This document shows, piece after piece, positions 1-8,373 of a stretch of 64,000 bases of DNA. This DNA is from Clostridiaceae bacterium. GTDB lineage: Bacteria > Bacillota > Clostridia > Lachnospirales > Lachnospiraceae. The position numbers were made by a program, and so were the translations under genes. The DNA is taken from NCBI GenBank assembly GCA_902362865.1, contig CABIYE010000015.1, positions 5,397 through 69,396 of the forward strand, read 5' to 3'. Below the pieces are notes generated by a model, which ran no database searches, was not told the origin of the DNA, and was given only the letters and a program-made list of their open reading frames with translations. Position 1 is the stretch's first letter; each line of letters opens with the position of its first letter.

Positions 1-57
1 TTGTGCGTTGGACGACTATATTCCGTTTTGTGAATATTTCATTATTCCATATGTGCT

Positions 58-981
58 ATGGTATGTTTTTGTTGCCGTAACCTTATGGTATTTTGCATTC
101 CGGTGCAGAGAGCGGGGAACCTGTTCGTTCAGGTAGTCAAGCTGTTATACCGGATTGACACGCCGACGAATATTTTCCCAAGTATGCATGTGTTTATTGC
201 GGTTGCCTGCGGTGGCGCTATTTTGAAAAATGGAAACTGCCGAAAATATAAATCGGTTATGTGGGGAACGGGAACGCTTACGGTGCTGGTTGTGCTTTCT
301 ACTGTGTTTTTAAAACAACACAGCGTAGTGGATGTGGTTTTTTCCATTGTATTATATGGAATATGCTATTATGTGTTTTACAGGGTACTGCCGGGATATA
401 AGGAGGAGATTACCCGGCTGGCAACCCGGGAGGAACTTCTGACGGTGCCGAATCTGCTTAGCACGTTTCGGCTTGTTCTTGCTGTCCTTTTTTGGGGAAT
501 TTACCAGAGATACGGAGGAATGGCAGAAAACAGAAAATTGTTGACCGGTATTTTGCTTCTGTCCGGGATTACCGATTTTCTGGATGGAAAAATTGCCAGA
601 AGATTCCATATGGTAAGCGAAGTAGGGAAAATATTAGACCCAATCGCTGATAAGGTAACGCAGGGAGTGCTGCTTATTTGTTTCTTCTCTGAATATGAAG
701 TGGCCAAAGGCGTGTTTTTACTGTTTTTGGTAAAAGAGTGTTATATGAGCGTGATGGGGACAAGAGCTATAAAAAGAGTAAAGAAAAACGAAGGCGCGAA
801 GTGGTATGGCAAAATTAATACCGCAGTATTTTATGCGGTGATGGCTGTCCTTGTTTTTATCCCGGACATATCGGAAAAGGCGGCTAACTTGTTAATCTTG
901 TGTTGCGGCGCTTTTATGCTGCTGGCATTTATTATGTATGGAAATTACTATTCTGTCCTGTTAAAAGAAGAGAAAGGATAA
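58..981 (+). CDS. PAP2 remnant fused to CDP-alcohol phosphatidyltransferase
   Basis: The C-terminal half (about residues 125-300) is a membrane CDP-alcohol phosphatidyltransferase, which joins a CDP-activated lipid to an alcohol. It carries the complete signature D-G-x2-A-R-x8-G-x3-D-x3-D, beginning at the DGKIAR stretch. The N-terminal part is a PAP2-type phosphatase fragment: it has the PSMH and Hx3D motifs but no KX6RP motif. Positions 2-136, in another frame, encode the expected upstream PAP2 residues (LDDYIPFCEYF, then LWYF), so the gene starts before the window and has suffered a deletion with frame change near 100-125. The ATG at 58 is therefore probably not the natural start. The transferase domain looks intact; whether it is still expressed is unclear. 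Confidence 0.75.
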   Translation: MVCFCCRNLMVFCIPVQRAGNLFVQVVKLLYRIDTPTNIFPSMHVFIAVACGGAILKNGNCRKYKSVMWGTGTLTVLVVLSTVFLKQHSVVDVVFSIVLYGICYYVFYRVLPGYKEEITRLATREELLTVPNLLSTFRLVLAVLFWGIYQRYGGMAENRKLLTGILLLSGITDFLDGKIARRFHMVSEVGKILDPIADKVTQGVLLICFFSEYEVAKGVFLLFLVKECYMSVMGTRAIKRVKKNEGAKWYGKINTAVFYAVMAVLVFIPDISEKAANLLILCCGAFMLLAFIMYGNYYSVLLKEEKG

Positions 982-1020
982 GGATACATTAGGGTAGAGA
1001 GTGTCCAATGCCTGGAAAAG

Positions 1021-1074
1021 CGGCTCGGTGCAAAGATAAGCGTATCAGAGGATTCGCAGCTTTGCGCCGAGCCG
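1021..1074. terminator. Bidirectional hairpin terminator
   Basis: A 15-bp stem (1021-1035 pairing with 1060-1074, one G-U pair) lies between the convergent ends of the phosphatidyltransferase gene and the ABC transporter. On the minus strand it is followed by CTTTTCC and on the plus strand by TTCTTC, so the U-tracts are modest. Confidence 0.7.
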
Positions 1075-1103
1075 TTCTTCTGGGAATGGAAGCAAATTAA
1101 TCG

Positions 1104-2489
1104 TTATTCGCTTCGCAGTGCAACGGCCGCGTCTTTCTTCGCAGCCATACGGGCCGGGATGTAGCCTCCTAATAAGGTTAGTACCGTACTGATTAAAACC
1201 AGAATAGCAGCGTGTGAAAATTGCAGTTGGGCGACATTTTCTAACTCAGTCTGATTGTATAGAACCTTATTAATCGGGAAGGTACACAACCAGGCAATTA
1301 CAACGCCTAATGTTCCGGAAAACAGCCCCAGGATGCCGGTTTCGGCATTAAATACGCGTGTGATATCTTTTTTTCTTGCACCAAGAGCCTTTAAGATACC
1401 GATTTCTTTTGTACGTTCGATTACAGAAGTGTAAGTAATGATACTGATCATAATCATACTAGTTACCAATGAGATCCCTGCAAATGCAATCAGGACAATG
1501 GTGGTTGCATCCATAATACTGCCGCTCATTTCAGAAATATTGCCGGCGAGATCAGTATATAAAATCTGATCGGCCGTGTCCTTTCCGGTATTGTAATCAT
1601 CCAAATAAGAGAGCAGCGCCTCTTTGTCATTAAAATCAGCGGCATAAAGCATAATCATATAAGGCTTGCTTTCAGCACCGAGACTTGTCAAAAACATAGA
1701 GCGGGTATTCTCATCCATTTCTTCCATCGTGATAACATTTAATTTGCTGTCCGTCTGGGCTTTTACGATCTCGGAATCTTTATTTTCGTTCATAATAAGC
1801 TCTGTTAATGCGTCGCTGTATGCTATGCCGGTTGACAAAATGCCGGTGGTGTTCTGGCGAAGAATGCCGGTGATGGTAAGTGTAATACTTTTATCAGATT
1901 CATACATGGAAGTATAATCCTGACCGGGTACGAAATTACCGGCTTCGGTCTGTATATAGTAATCATCATTATTGATTAGTTTAAGCTCAGTTCCAACGAT
2001 ATCATCGAAAGAAACAGAGTCTTTGTCTTCTACATCAAAACCAAGGTTTGTGAGAATACTGCTGTCTAATTCATTTTCTTCATTTACCACAAGTACTAAG
2101 TCGGTATCCTGTTTGGGATAATTTCCTGCAAGAAGCTCATAATTGGCTTCCAGATAGGAGTCTTTTTCCTTGTCCAGATTTTCCGGGTAAGAGGAAAGTC
2201 CGGCAGAGTTTATATCCATATTGGAAACGGTATCTGCGGACATAGAGTTCATATCTTTTGCAGAAAGTGTAACGGGAATGATTGTGCCGTCTGCATCTCT
2301 TAAAAGGTTCATACCGGTCAGGCGCATGTAACCGATATTGTCACAGATATCCGGATCAATGGAATTGATATATTCCAAATAGTCATCCGTAAGGATGTTA
2401 GTGTGTGTCTTCTGGTTGTCCTCAGCATCATAGAGATAAATCTCCTGTGCGTCGGTGTGTGAGATATCCTCTTTTTGTCTGTCCCGCAC
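1104..2489 (-). pseudogene. C-terminal FtsX/MacB permease half of a split ABC transporter
   Basis: This is the extracytoplasmic MacB-like domain followed by three C-terminal membrane segments of a MacB/FtsX-type exporter permease; the TSVIERTKEIGILKALGAR stretch is the typical FtsX cytoplasmic loop. It is in exactly the same frame as the upstream ATPase gene and separated from it only by one TAA codon (2490-2492), directly followed by a GTG. No ribosome site precedes that GTG. The simplest reading is one ~780-residue ATPase-permease polypeptide broken by a nonsense mutation, leaving TM1 on the upstream fragment. Readthrough or reinitiation at the GTG cannot be excluded. Confidence 0.8.
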
Positions 2490-3455
2490 TTACTTGCGTA
2501 TTTCGGTCATCGTCTCTTCGTCAAGTTCCATGGCCGATTGAGAGATAATAACCGGGAATTGTGACAAGGTACTATTCTGTGTATTGTCAATCTGTTTTTG
2601 GAAACCGGTGGACAGGCTTAGTATTACTGCAATTCCTATAATGCCAATGCTGGAGGCAAAAGAAGTAAGGAATGTCCTTCCCTTTTTCGTTTTTAGGTTA
2701 TTGAAGGAAAGCGAGAGGGCAGTCTTCATGGACATATGTGTTTTCTTTATTTTAAAACTGTCCGGCTTGGGCCGCTCCTGATGAGGGTGGGTATCGGATA
2801 TCAGATGTCCATCCTGAAAACGGATGATACGGTCGGCGTATTGTGTTGCAAGATCAGGGTTATGGGTAACCATGATAACCAGACGGTCTTTGGCTACTTC
2901 TTTGATTAAATCCATGATCTGTATGCTGGTAGCAGTATCCAAAGCGCCGGTTGGCTCATCGCAGAGCAGGATTTCCGGATCATTAGCCAGTGCTCTGGCG
3001 ATTGCAACACGCTGCATCTGTCCTCCGGAAAGCTGGTTCGGTTTTTTGTCCAGATGCTTCTCTAGTCCTACCTGCTTTAAGACTTCCAGGGCGCGTTTGT
3101 GTTTCTCCTGTTTGGAAACGCCGCTCAATGTCATACCCAGTTCAACATTTGCCACAATACTCTGATGCATAATCAGGTTATAACTCTGGAAGATAAAGCC
3201 AACGGAATTGTTTCGATAGGCGTCCCAGTCACTTTCTTTAAAATCTTTGGTATGCTTTCCTTTGATGATTAAATCTCCGCCGTCGTATCGGTCAAGTCCG
3301 CCTATAATGTTGAGGCAGGTGGTTTTGCCCGAACCGCTGGTTCCTAATATTGCAACGAATTCCTTTTCGCGGAAGGCAACGCTAATATCATCAAGTGCAA
3401 CGGTATCCGTATTGCCTGTGTGATATACTTTTCTTATGTTCTTTAGTTCAAGCAT
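2490..3455 (-). CDS. ABC transporter ATPase with first permease TM (MacB-like), truncated by in-frame stop
   Basis: This is a LolD/MacB-family ABC ATPase: Walker A GTSGSGKTT, signature LSGGQMQRVAIARAL, Walker B ILLCDEPTGALD and the H-loop VTHNPDLA, in the first ~225 residues. It continues without a break into an FtsX permease start with one membrane segment (GIIGIAVILSL) and stops at TAA 2490-2492. The product would have ATPase but only one of four expected membrane helices. A good AAAGGAG site precedes the ATG at 3455. Such exporters usually move peptides or antibiotics. The divergently regulated TetR gene just upstream on the same strand is the likely regulator. Confidence 0.9.
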   Translation of the reverse strand: MLELKNIRKVYHTGNTDTVALDDISVAFREKEFVAILGTSGSGKTTCLNIIGGLDRYDGGDLIIKGKHTKDFKESDWDAYRNNSVGFIFQSYNLIMHQSIVANVELGMTLSGVSKQEKHKRALEVLKQVGLEKHLDKKPNQLSGGQMQRVAIARALANDPEILLCDEPTGALDTATSIQIMDLIKEVAKDRLVIMVTHNPDLATQYADRIIRFQDGHLISDTHPHQERPKPDSFKIKKTHMSMKTALSLSFNNLKTKKGRTFLTSFASSIGIIGIAVILSLSTGFQKQIDNTQNSTLSQFPVIISQSAMELDEETMTEIRK

Positions 3456-3533
3456 AATATCTCTCCTTTACATATGATTCATACATAATAGGATTCGTAA
3501 ATGAGAGAATCAAGTGGTTTCATACTTTTTTTA

Positions 3534-4100
3534 TTATTTCTCTGGTGTTTTAGTGATATCAAGCGGCGGCGTCATAAAAGAAGCAATCATCTGAGCCATC
3601 TGTTCGGGCGTCTCTTTATATCCGCTGTCGCTCCAAAGAATCAATGCAAAGGACAGACCGCCTGCACTAAAGTGTAAATGATAATTTGCAGAAGCGCTTA
3701 AATTTTGTTTTCCTAAAAGATTCGTATAAAAGTTTTTCAGGTTATCAACAAAATTTTGAAAGACCAGTTCAAGCAGGTTCGCTTTTTTTAATGTGGGAAT
3801 CAAATTGCCATGTTCCCGAAAAAAGGTAAAAAAATGCACGGCAAGTTGGTAGAGTGTAATATTGGGATGGGACTTTATCTCTGATATGAAATCATTGGCG
3901 ATATTGTTAAAGTATTGGATTAAAATATCTTCTTTGGAAGAATAAGTCCGATAATAGGTCATGCGTGAAACTCCGGCTTTTTTTGCGATATCTGTGACAG
4001 TGATGCTTTGGTAATCATTCTGCTCCATAAGAAGGAGCAGGGCAGTGGAAATATAATTCTTTACCAGCGCAGTCTCATGTTCTTCTTTTTTTCTTCCCAT
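3534..4100 (-). CDS. TetR/AcrR family transcriptional regulator
   Basis: The protein is 188 residues. Residues ~10-60 form the TetR helix-turn-helix (ITVTDIAKKAGVSRMTYYRTYSSKEDIL), and the rest is the helical ligand-binding domain. The ATG at 4100 has a GGAGG site eight bases upstream. It lies immediately upstream of the ABC exporter on the same strand and divergent from the 4305 operon, which has a perfect 7-2-7 palindrome next to its promoter. It probably controls one or both neighbours; the ligand is unknown. Confidence 0.88.
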   Translation of the reverse strand: MGRKKEEHETALVKNYISTALLLLMEQNDYQSITVTDIAKKAGVSRMTYYRTYSSKEDILIQYFNNIANDFISEIKSHPNITLYQLAVHFFTFFREHGNLIPTLKKANLLELVFQNFVDNLKNFYTNLLGKQNLSASANYHLHFSAGGLSFALILWSDSGYKETPEQMAQMIASFMTPPLDITKTPEK

Positions 4101-4189
4101 ATATACATACCTCCGCTTCTAAGATTTTGTTTATAGATTTTACTTTTTTTTAATGAACAAATGGAAAGGATGTGTCACAAATGCGTTTT

Positions 4190-4246
4190 TCCGTATTGTT
4201 TCGGAAATACGGATTGTTTATACTAATTATTGTTACAAGTGTAACA
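4190..4246 (+). promoter_or_regulatory. Promoter with palindromic operator for the 4305 operon
   Basis: A sigma-A-type promoter TTGTTT (4196-4201)-17-TATACT (4219-4224) is visible. Seven bases downstream lies a perfect palindrome TGTTACA-AG-TGTAACA (4231-4246), covering the expected transcription start, a classical TetR repressor position. A second inverted repeat (TCCGTATT at 4190-4197 with AATACGGA at 4206-4213) overlaps the -35 element. Confidence 0.65.
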
Positions 4247-4304
4247 TGAAAAAGAAAAAATATCCAGACAAAAGAAGGAGGACTACGAATGAATTTATCA
4301 CATA

Positions 4305-5330
4305 TTGCAACAAGGAAAGCGGGCGAGAGCAATCGATGCAAAACACAGAAATAAAAAATGGCTGAAAGTAGGTTTTATTTTACTTTTATTCGGAATCGCA
4401 GTATTCAGACTTTGGGATTATTTGTGGGAAAGCTTTCGTGAAATTGCAAGGATTTCTGTTTGGGGAAAGATTGGAATGTTCCTGGCATCCACAGGTTATA
4501 TGTTGATGGAAGGAATGGCTGTCAGCCGGTTAGCGAAGGTCTTTCATACAAATCTCAAGTGGAGAGAAGGCGTTGGGTGTGCCTATTACTGCAGTTTCGT
4601 AAGAGTTATGACGTTTGGGGGAGGAGCAGGTGCGGCGGAGATTTATTATTTGAGCAAAAAAGGTATGGAACCGGCACATGCTTTTGATACTACTCTGATA
4701 CAATATCTGTGCCAGAAATTAACGGTTACCATTTTAGGAGCGGGGAGCCTGATTTTTCTTTTTAAAAGTATAGAAGATGTTATCGGGAAGTATAAGTATT
4801 ATTTCGTGTACGGAGTGACAATCGCTGTTGTGATTATTGTCGCGATCATGCTGGTTTTATTATCAAGAAGAATCGCAGAGTTGCTGTGCGTGGGATTAGA
4901 CCGGATCGGAGAAAAGAAAGCAGCCTGGAAAAATAAGACTGATCAGTGGAAGGAACAAGTGATGCTTTCACAAAAAGGGGTGAAAGCAATGCTTGGGGAA
5001 AAAGGAATACTGGCAGAAATGTTTGTGTGGAATACGCTGAAGTATTTTTGCTGGTTTTCCGTTCCTTTTCTCATATATGGAGAGAGGAATATGGGATTCT
5101 GGTATATTTCCGCCGGACTTATGGCAGTTGCAACGGTCATGGCTTCTGTTATTCCGGTGCCGGGCGGTTATGGAGCACTTGAATTTATGCAGCTTCTGTT
5201 GTTTGGATCCGTGCTTGGAAGGGCGAGGGCAGTATCCATGGTGATATTATACCGGGTAGTAACAACGATCTTGCCTGCTTTTATCGGAGGAGGGGTTGCG
5301 GCATTCTATAAAAGGAGAATCTTACATTGA
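4305..5330 (+). CDS. Lysylphosphatidylglycerol synthase TM-domain (flippase-like) membrane protein
   Basis: This is a 341-residue integral membrane protein with about seven hydrophobic segments and the family hallmark near the C-terminus (IPVPGGYGALE, then a YR pair). The family (UPF0104 / LPG_synthase_TM) includes the flippase half of MprF and lipid-handling proteins. No lysyl-transferase domain is attached. The start is uncertain: the frame opens at TTG 4305, but the only strong ribosome site (AAGGAGG) serves an ATG at 4289 in another frame, which runs only 21 codons (to 4354). Translational coupling or an indel near the N-terminus would explain this. The gene ends in a TTGA overlap with the GT8 gene, implying co-expression and perhaps shared work on a glycolipid. 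Confidence 0.8.
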   Translation: MQQGKRARAIDAKHRNKKWLKVGFILLLFGIAVFRLWDYLWESFREIARISVWGKIGMFLASTGYMLMEGMAVSRLAKVFHTNLKWREGVGCAYYCSFVRVMTFGGGAGAAEIYYLSKKGMEPAHAFDTTLIQYLCQKLTVTILGAGSLIFLFKSIEDVIGKYKYYFVYGVTIAVVIIVAIMLVLLSRRIAELLCVGLDRIGEKKAAWKNKTDQWKEQVMLSQKGVKAMLGEKGILAEMFVWNTLKYFCWFSVPFLIYGERNMGFWYISAGLMAVATVMASVIPVPGGYGALEFMQLLLFGSVLGRARAVSMVILYRVVTTILPAFIGGGVAAFYKRRILH

Positions 5331-6136
5331 ATATATTGTTTACAGTAAATAGGGAATATATGGAACATGTCATAGATTGTATCCGGTCGATTATACGTTT
5401 TCCTTCAAATGACGGATATAATGTTTATATTTTACATTCTGATTTTCAGGCTCAGGATCAGATATATTTTATGACACAAATAGGAGATAAGAATACGATG
5501 GTGCATTTTCAGTTTGTTGATTCTTCGTTGTTTGCGTCTTTCCCGGAAAGCGACAGGTATCCGAGACTTATTTATTACCGTATATTTGCAGCGTCTTTAC
5601 TGCCGCCGGATGTAGATAAAGTCCTATATCTGGATGGAGATACGATTGTAATTAATCCGCTTGAGGAGTTGTACAAGCGGGATTTTGAAGGAAATTATTT
5701 TCTGGCATGTACACATGTAAAAAAATTTCTCAACAAAATTAACCAGTACAGGCTCGGCATGGAGGAGGAAAGTACGTATATCAACAGTGGAGTTATGCTG
5801 ATGAATTTAAGCGAATTACGAGAGAAACAAAATATAAAAGAAGTGATGTCATTCGTTGAGAAAAAAAGACGGTATCTTACCTTACCGGATCAGGATATTA
5901 TAACCGCTTTATATGGAAATAAAACAGGGATTTTGGATACGATGAAATATAATTTGAGCGACAGGATGCTATCTTTTTATAATGCGGATCCGAGCCATAA
6001 AAAGATAGATTTAGAATGGGTAAGAGAAAACACGGTAGTGATTCATTATTATGGAAAACAAAAGCCCTGGAAAAAGAATTATTTGGGCATATTGGATGTT
6101 TTTTATCGTGAAATGAAAGACTGCAGATATATTTGA
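5327..6136 (+). CDS. Glycosyltransferase family 8
   Basis: The protein is 269 residues with a GT8 fold. It has N-terminal LFTVNREYMEHV, the metal-binding DxD in YLDGDTIVINPL (about residues 104-106), the YINSGVMLMNL motif, and the C-terminal HYYGKQKPW motif of retaining GT8 galactosyl/glucosyltransferases. The TTG start at 5327 overlaps the preceding stop and has AAAGGAG upstream. Position behind a lipid flippase-like gene suggests, without proving, glycosylation of a membrane lipid or surface polymer. Acceptor and donor cannot be read from sequence. Confidence 0.88.
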   Translation: MNILFTVNREYMEHVIDCIRSIIRFPSNDGYNVYILHSDFQAQDQIYFMTQIGDKNTMVHFQFVDSSLFASFPESDRYPRLIYYRIFAASLLPPDVDKVLYLDGDTIVINPLEELYKRDFEGNYFLACTHVKKFLNKINQYRLGMEEESTYINSGVMLMNLSELREKQNIKEVMSFVEKKRRYLTLPDQDIITALYGNKTGILDTMKYNLSDRMLSFYNADPSHKKIDLEWVRENTVVIHYYGKQKPWKKNYLGILDVFYREMKDCRYI

Positions 6137-6150
6137 GGAGAAGAGTTATT

Positions 6151-7101
6151 ATGTCAAAAAAAAAGAAGGCTGTGTCTCGACGGCCAATTGTAATTGGAAT
6201 ACCGAGGGCGATGCTGTACCACCGTTATTCTGTGTTGTGGGATTCTTTTTTCTCCGGGCTGGGCATTGGAACGGTTGTCAGCGAACCGACAACAAAAGGA
6301 ATTTTGGAAGAGGGCACATCTTATGCGATTGATGAGGCCTGCCTGGCTACTAAAATATTTCTGGGGCATGTGAAATCGTTGATCGGGAAATGTGATTATA
6401 TATTAATACCGCGCATTTCTAATTTTGGTTTACAGCGCAGTATGTGTACAAAATTCGAGGCGCTTTATGATATGACTGTCAATACCTTTCGCAGCACAGG
6501 ACAAAAATTCCTTTCTTATAATGTGGATGTAAAGCATAGACAAGACGAAGAAAAAGCATTTCTGGAAATGGGAATTCATTTGGGATTCCATAGAAAGGAA
6601 GTGCAGAAGGCATATAAAAGAGCAAAAAAAGCGGAGTTGGAGGATGTCAAACAGAAAGTAAAAGAACAGGAAAGATTGTATCAATTACCGAAAACCAAAA
6701 TTCTGCTGGCGGGACACAGTTATATCATTGAAGATGCATATATCGGAAGGCCGATTCAGAGAATGCTGGAAAGGATGGATGCAGTACCGATACGGGCAGA
6801 TCTTACGGAACGGAAATCAGCGCTGGAACGAAGCCTGAAACTATCGCCTACATTAAAATGGGAAATTAACCGGGAGATTGCAGGAGGTATTTATAAAAAA
6901 CGAAACAATGTAGACGGAATTATCCTTCTCAGTGCATTCCCCTGTGGCCCGGATTCCATGGTAAATGAGATGATAGTGCGGAGAAATAATGGAATCCCGC
7001 TTTTGAATCTGATCATGGACGGGCAGGACGGAGACGCTGGTGTAGAAACAAGGATTGAAAGTTTTATTGATATTATCGGATTTAAGAAGGGAAAATTATA
7101 A
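6151..7101 (+). CDS. DUF2229 CoA-dehydratase-activase-related protein
   Basis: The protein is 316 residues from ATG 6151, which has a GAGGAG site; the frame opens earlier, at 6133. It begins VIGIPRAMLYHRYSVLWDSFF, typical of DUF2229, and keeps the EACLATKIFLGH and SAFPCGPDSM cysteine motifs. In Clostridia this family is found with, or fused to, BcrAD/BadFG activases of 2-hydroxyacyl-CoA dehydratases; its own biochemical role is not settled. The next two genes are a decayed second DUF2229 gene and the activase, so this is an unfused version of the large fused activase protein. Confidence 0.85.
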   Translation: MSKKKKAVSRRPIVIGIPRAMLYHRYSVLWDSFFSGLGIGTVVSEPTTKGILEEGTSYAIDEACLATKIFLGHVKSLIGKCDYILIPRISNFGLQRSMCTKFEALYDMTVNTFRSTGQKFLSYNVDVKHRQDEEKAFLEMGIHLGFHRKEVQKAYKRAKKAELEDVKQKVKEQERLYQLPKTKILLAGHSYIIEDAYIGRPIQRMLERMDAVPIRADLTERKSALERSLKLSPTLKWEINREIAGGIYKKRNNVDGIILLSAFPCGPDSMVNEMIVRRNNGIPLLNLIMDGQDGDAGVETRIESFIDIIGFKKGKL

Positions 7102-7398
7102 TGGAGCAGACGAAAAAAGTATCATTTCCTATGATTGCGAGGTATAACTGTGCGATTCGTTATATTATAGAAAATGGCCTTGATGTAAATTATGTGATGC
7201 AGCCGCAGATGACCAGAAGGACAATGGAGCTGTACACCCGAAATTGATATTATGCCGGTGCTGCAGAATATAGGAAAAGATTATAAAATACCCATCTTAT
7301 ACCTGACATATGATTCTCAGACGAGCGATACAGGCTTGATGACAAGAATCGAAGCTTTTTACGATATGATACAGATGAGAAAGAAGGTAATCCGATGA
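7101..7398 (+). pseudogene. Remnant of a second DUF2229 activase-associated gene
   Basis: The first 48 codons (7101-7247) encode a typical N-terminus (YNCAIRYIIENGLDVNYV) and end at TGA. From about 7237, in another frame, the sequence encodes a family C-terminus (MPVLQNIGKDYKIP, SQTSDTGLMTRIEAFYDMI) ending at TGA 7396-7398, overlapping the next ATG. About 250 central residues are missing, so this is an internal deletion of a ~360-residue gene. Confidence 0.8.
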
Positions 7399-8345
7399 GG
7401 GAAGCATATCTTGGGATTGATGTGGGATCAATTTCTACAAAAGGAGTTATTATTAATAAAGACAAAGAGATATTGGCAAGCGAGTATATCTGGACGGAGG
7501 GAGATCCGATTGGCGCGGTTAAAAGGCTGGTTGCTTTGCTGGAAAAACAGTTTGATAAAGAACATAATAAGATTGTTGCTACGGGAACGACGGGAAGCGC
7601 CAGGCGGCTGGTGGGGACCATTACCGGGGCAACTATGGTTAAAAATGAGATTACGGCGCATGCTGTTGGGACTACTGCTTTTTATCCGGAAGTTCGGACA
7701 ATTCTGGAAATTGGCGGGCAGGATTCTAAAATTATATTAGTGGAAAATGGCGTGGCGGTAGATTATGCGATGAATACGTTATGTGCTGCAGGAACAGGGG
7801 CATTTCTCTCCAGTCAATCAAAGCGCCTGGGAATTGAAGTGGAAGAAATGGGAGACATTGCCCTCCGGTCAAAGCATCCGACGCCGATTGCCGCCAGATG
7901 TACAGTATTTGCGGAGTCAGATTTGGTTCATAAAATTCAGATGGGGCATACGAAGGAAGATATTATTGCAGGGCTCTGTAATGCGGTTGTTTCAAATTAT
8001 CTGAATAATGTGGGAAAAGGGAAGAAAATTGTTCCGCCGATTGTATTTCAGGGCGGTGTCAGTAAGAATATTGGTGTAGTGGAAGCTTTTAGAAAGATGT
8101 TGGGATATGAGATTCAAGTGGATGAAAATGGACATCTGATGGGAGCGTTGGGGGCGGCTATACTGGCGGAAAAAAGTGAAAAGAGAAAAGAATTTGATTT
8201 TTCGATGGAGGGCACACAGTTCCAGACACGGGAAATCTGTTGCGGGCGCTGTGCCAACAACTGTGAAATTATGTGCGTGTACCGGGATAATGTGTTAATA
8301 GACAGTTGGGGGAACCGCTGTGAAAAAGGAGAAATCATTCATTAA
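7395..8345 (+). CDS. Acyl-CoA dehydratase activase (BcrAD/BadFG/HgdC ATPase family)
   Basis: This 316-residue ASKHA-fold ATPase has phosphate-1 loop GIDVGSISTKG, NEITAHAVGT, phosphate-2 EIGGQDSKII, the [4Fe-4S] cysteine contexts NTLCAAGTGAF and AARCTVFAESD, and adenosine motif FQGGVSKN. The C-terminus adds a cysteine cluster (CCGRCANNCEIMC). In characterised relatives the homodimer uses ATP to inject an electron into 2-hydroxyacyl-CoA dehydratase. No dehydratase subunits are in this window. In many Clostridia this activase and DUF2229 form one protein; here they are separate, overlapping genes. Confidence 0.88.
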   Translation: MREAYLGIDVGSISTKGVIINKDKEILASEYIWTEGDPIGAVKRLVALLEKQFDKEHNKIVATGTTGSARRLVGTITGATMVKNEITAHAVGTTAFYPEVRTILEIGGQDSKIILVENGVAVDYAMNTLCAAGTGAFLSSQSKRLGIEVEEMGDIALRSKHPTPIAARCTVFAESDLVHKIQMGHTKEDIIAGLCNAVVSNYLNNVGKGKKIVPPIVFQGGVSKNIGVVEAFRKMLGYEIQVDENGHLMGALGAAILAEKSEKRKEFDFSMEGTQFQTREICCGRCANNCEIMCVYRDNVLIDSWGNRCEKGEIIH

Positions 8346-8373
8346 TTTGAGAAGGACGGTGTGGGAAGGAAAA

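Noticed and set aside
4153..4365. Open frame of 70 codons before the flippase-like gene
   Set aside because: It runs through the promoter and operator and has no ribosome site.
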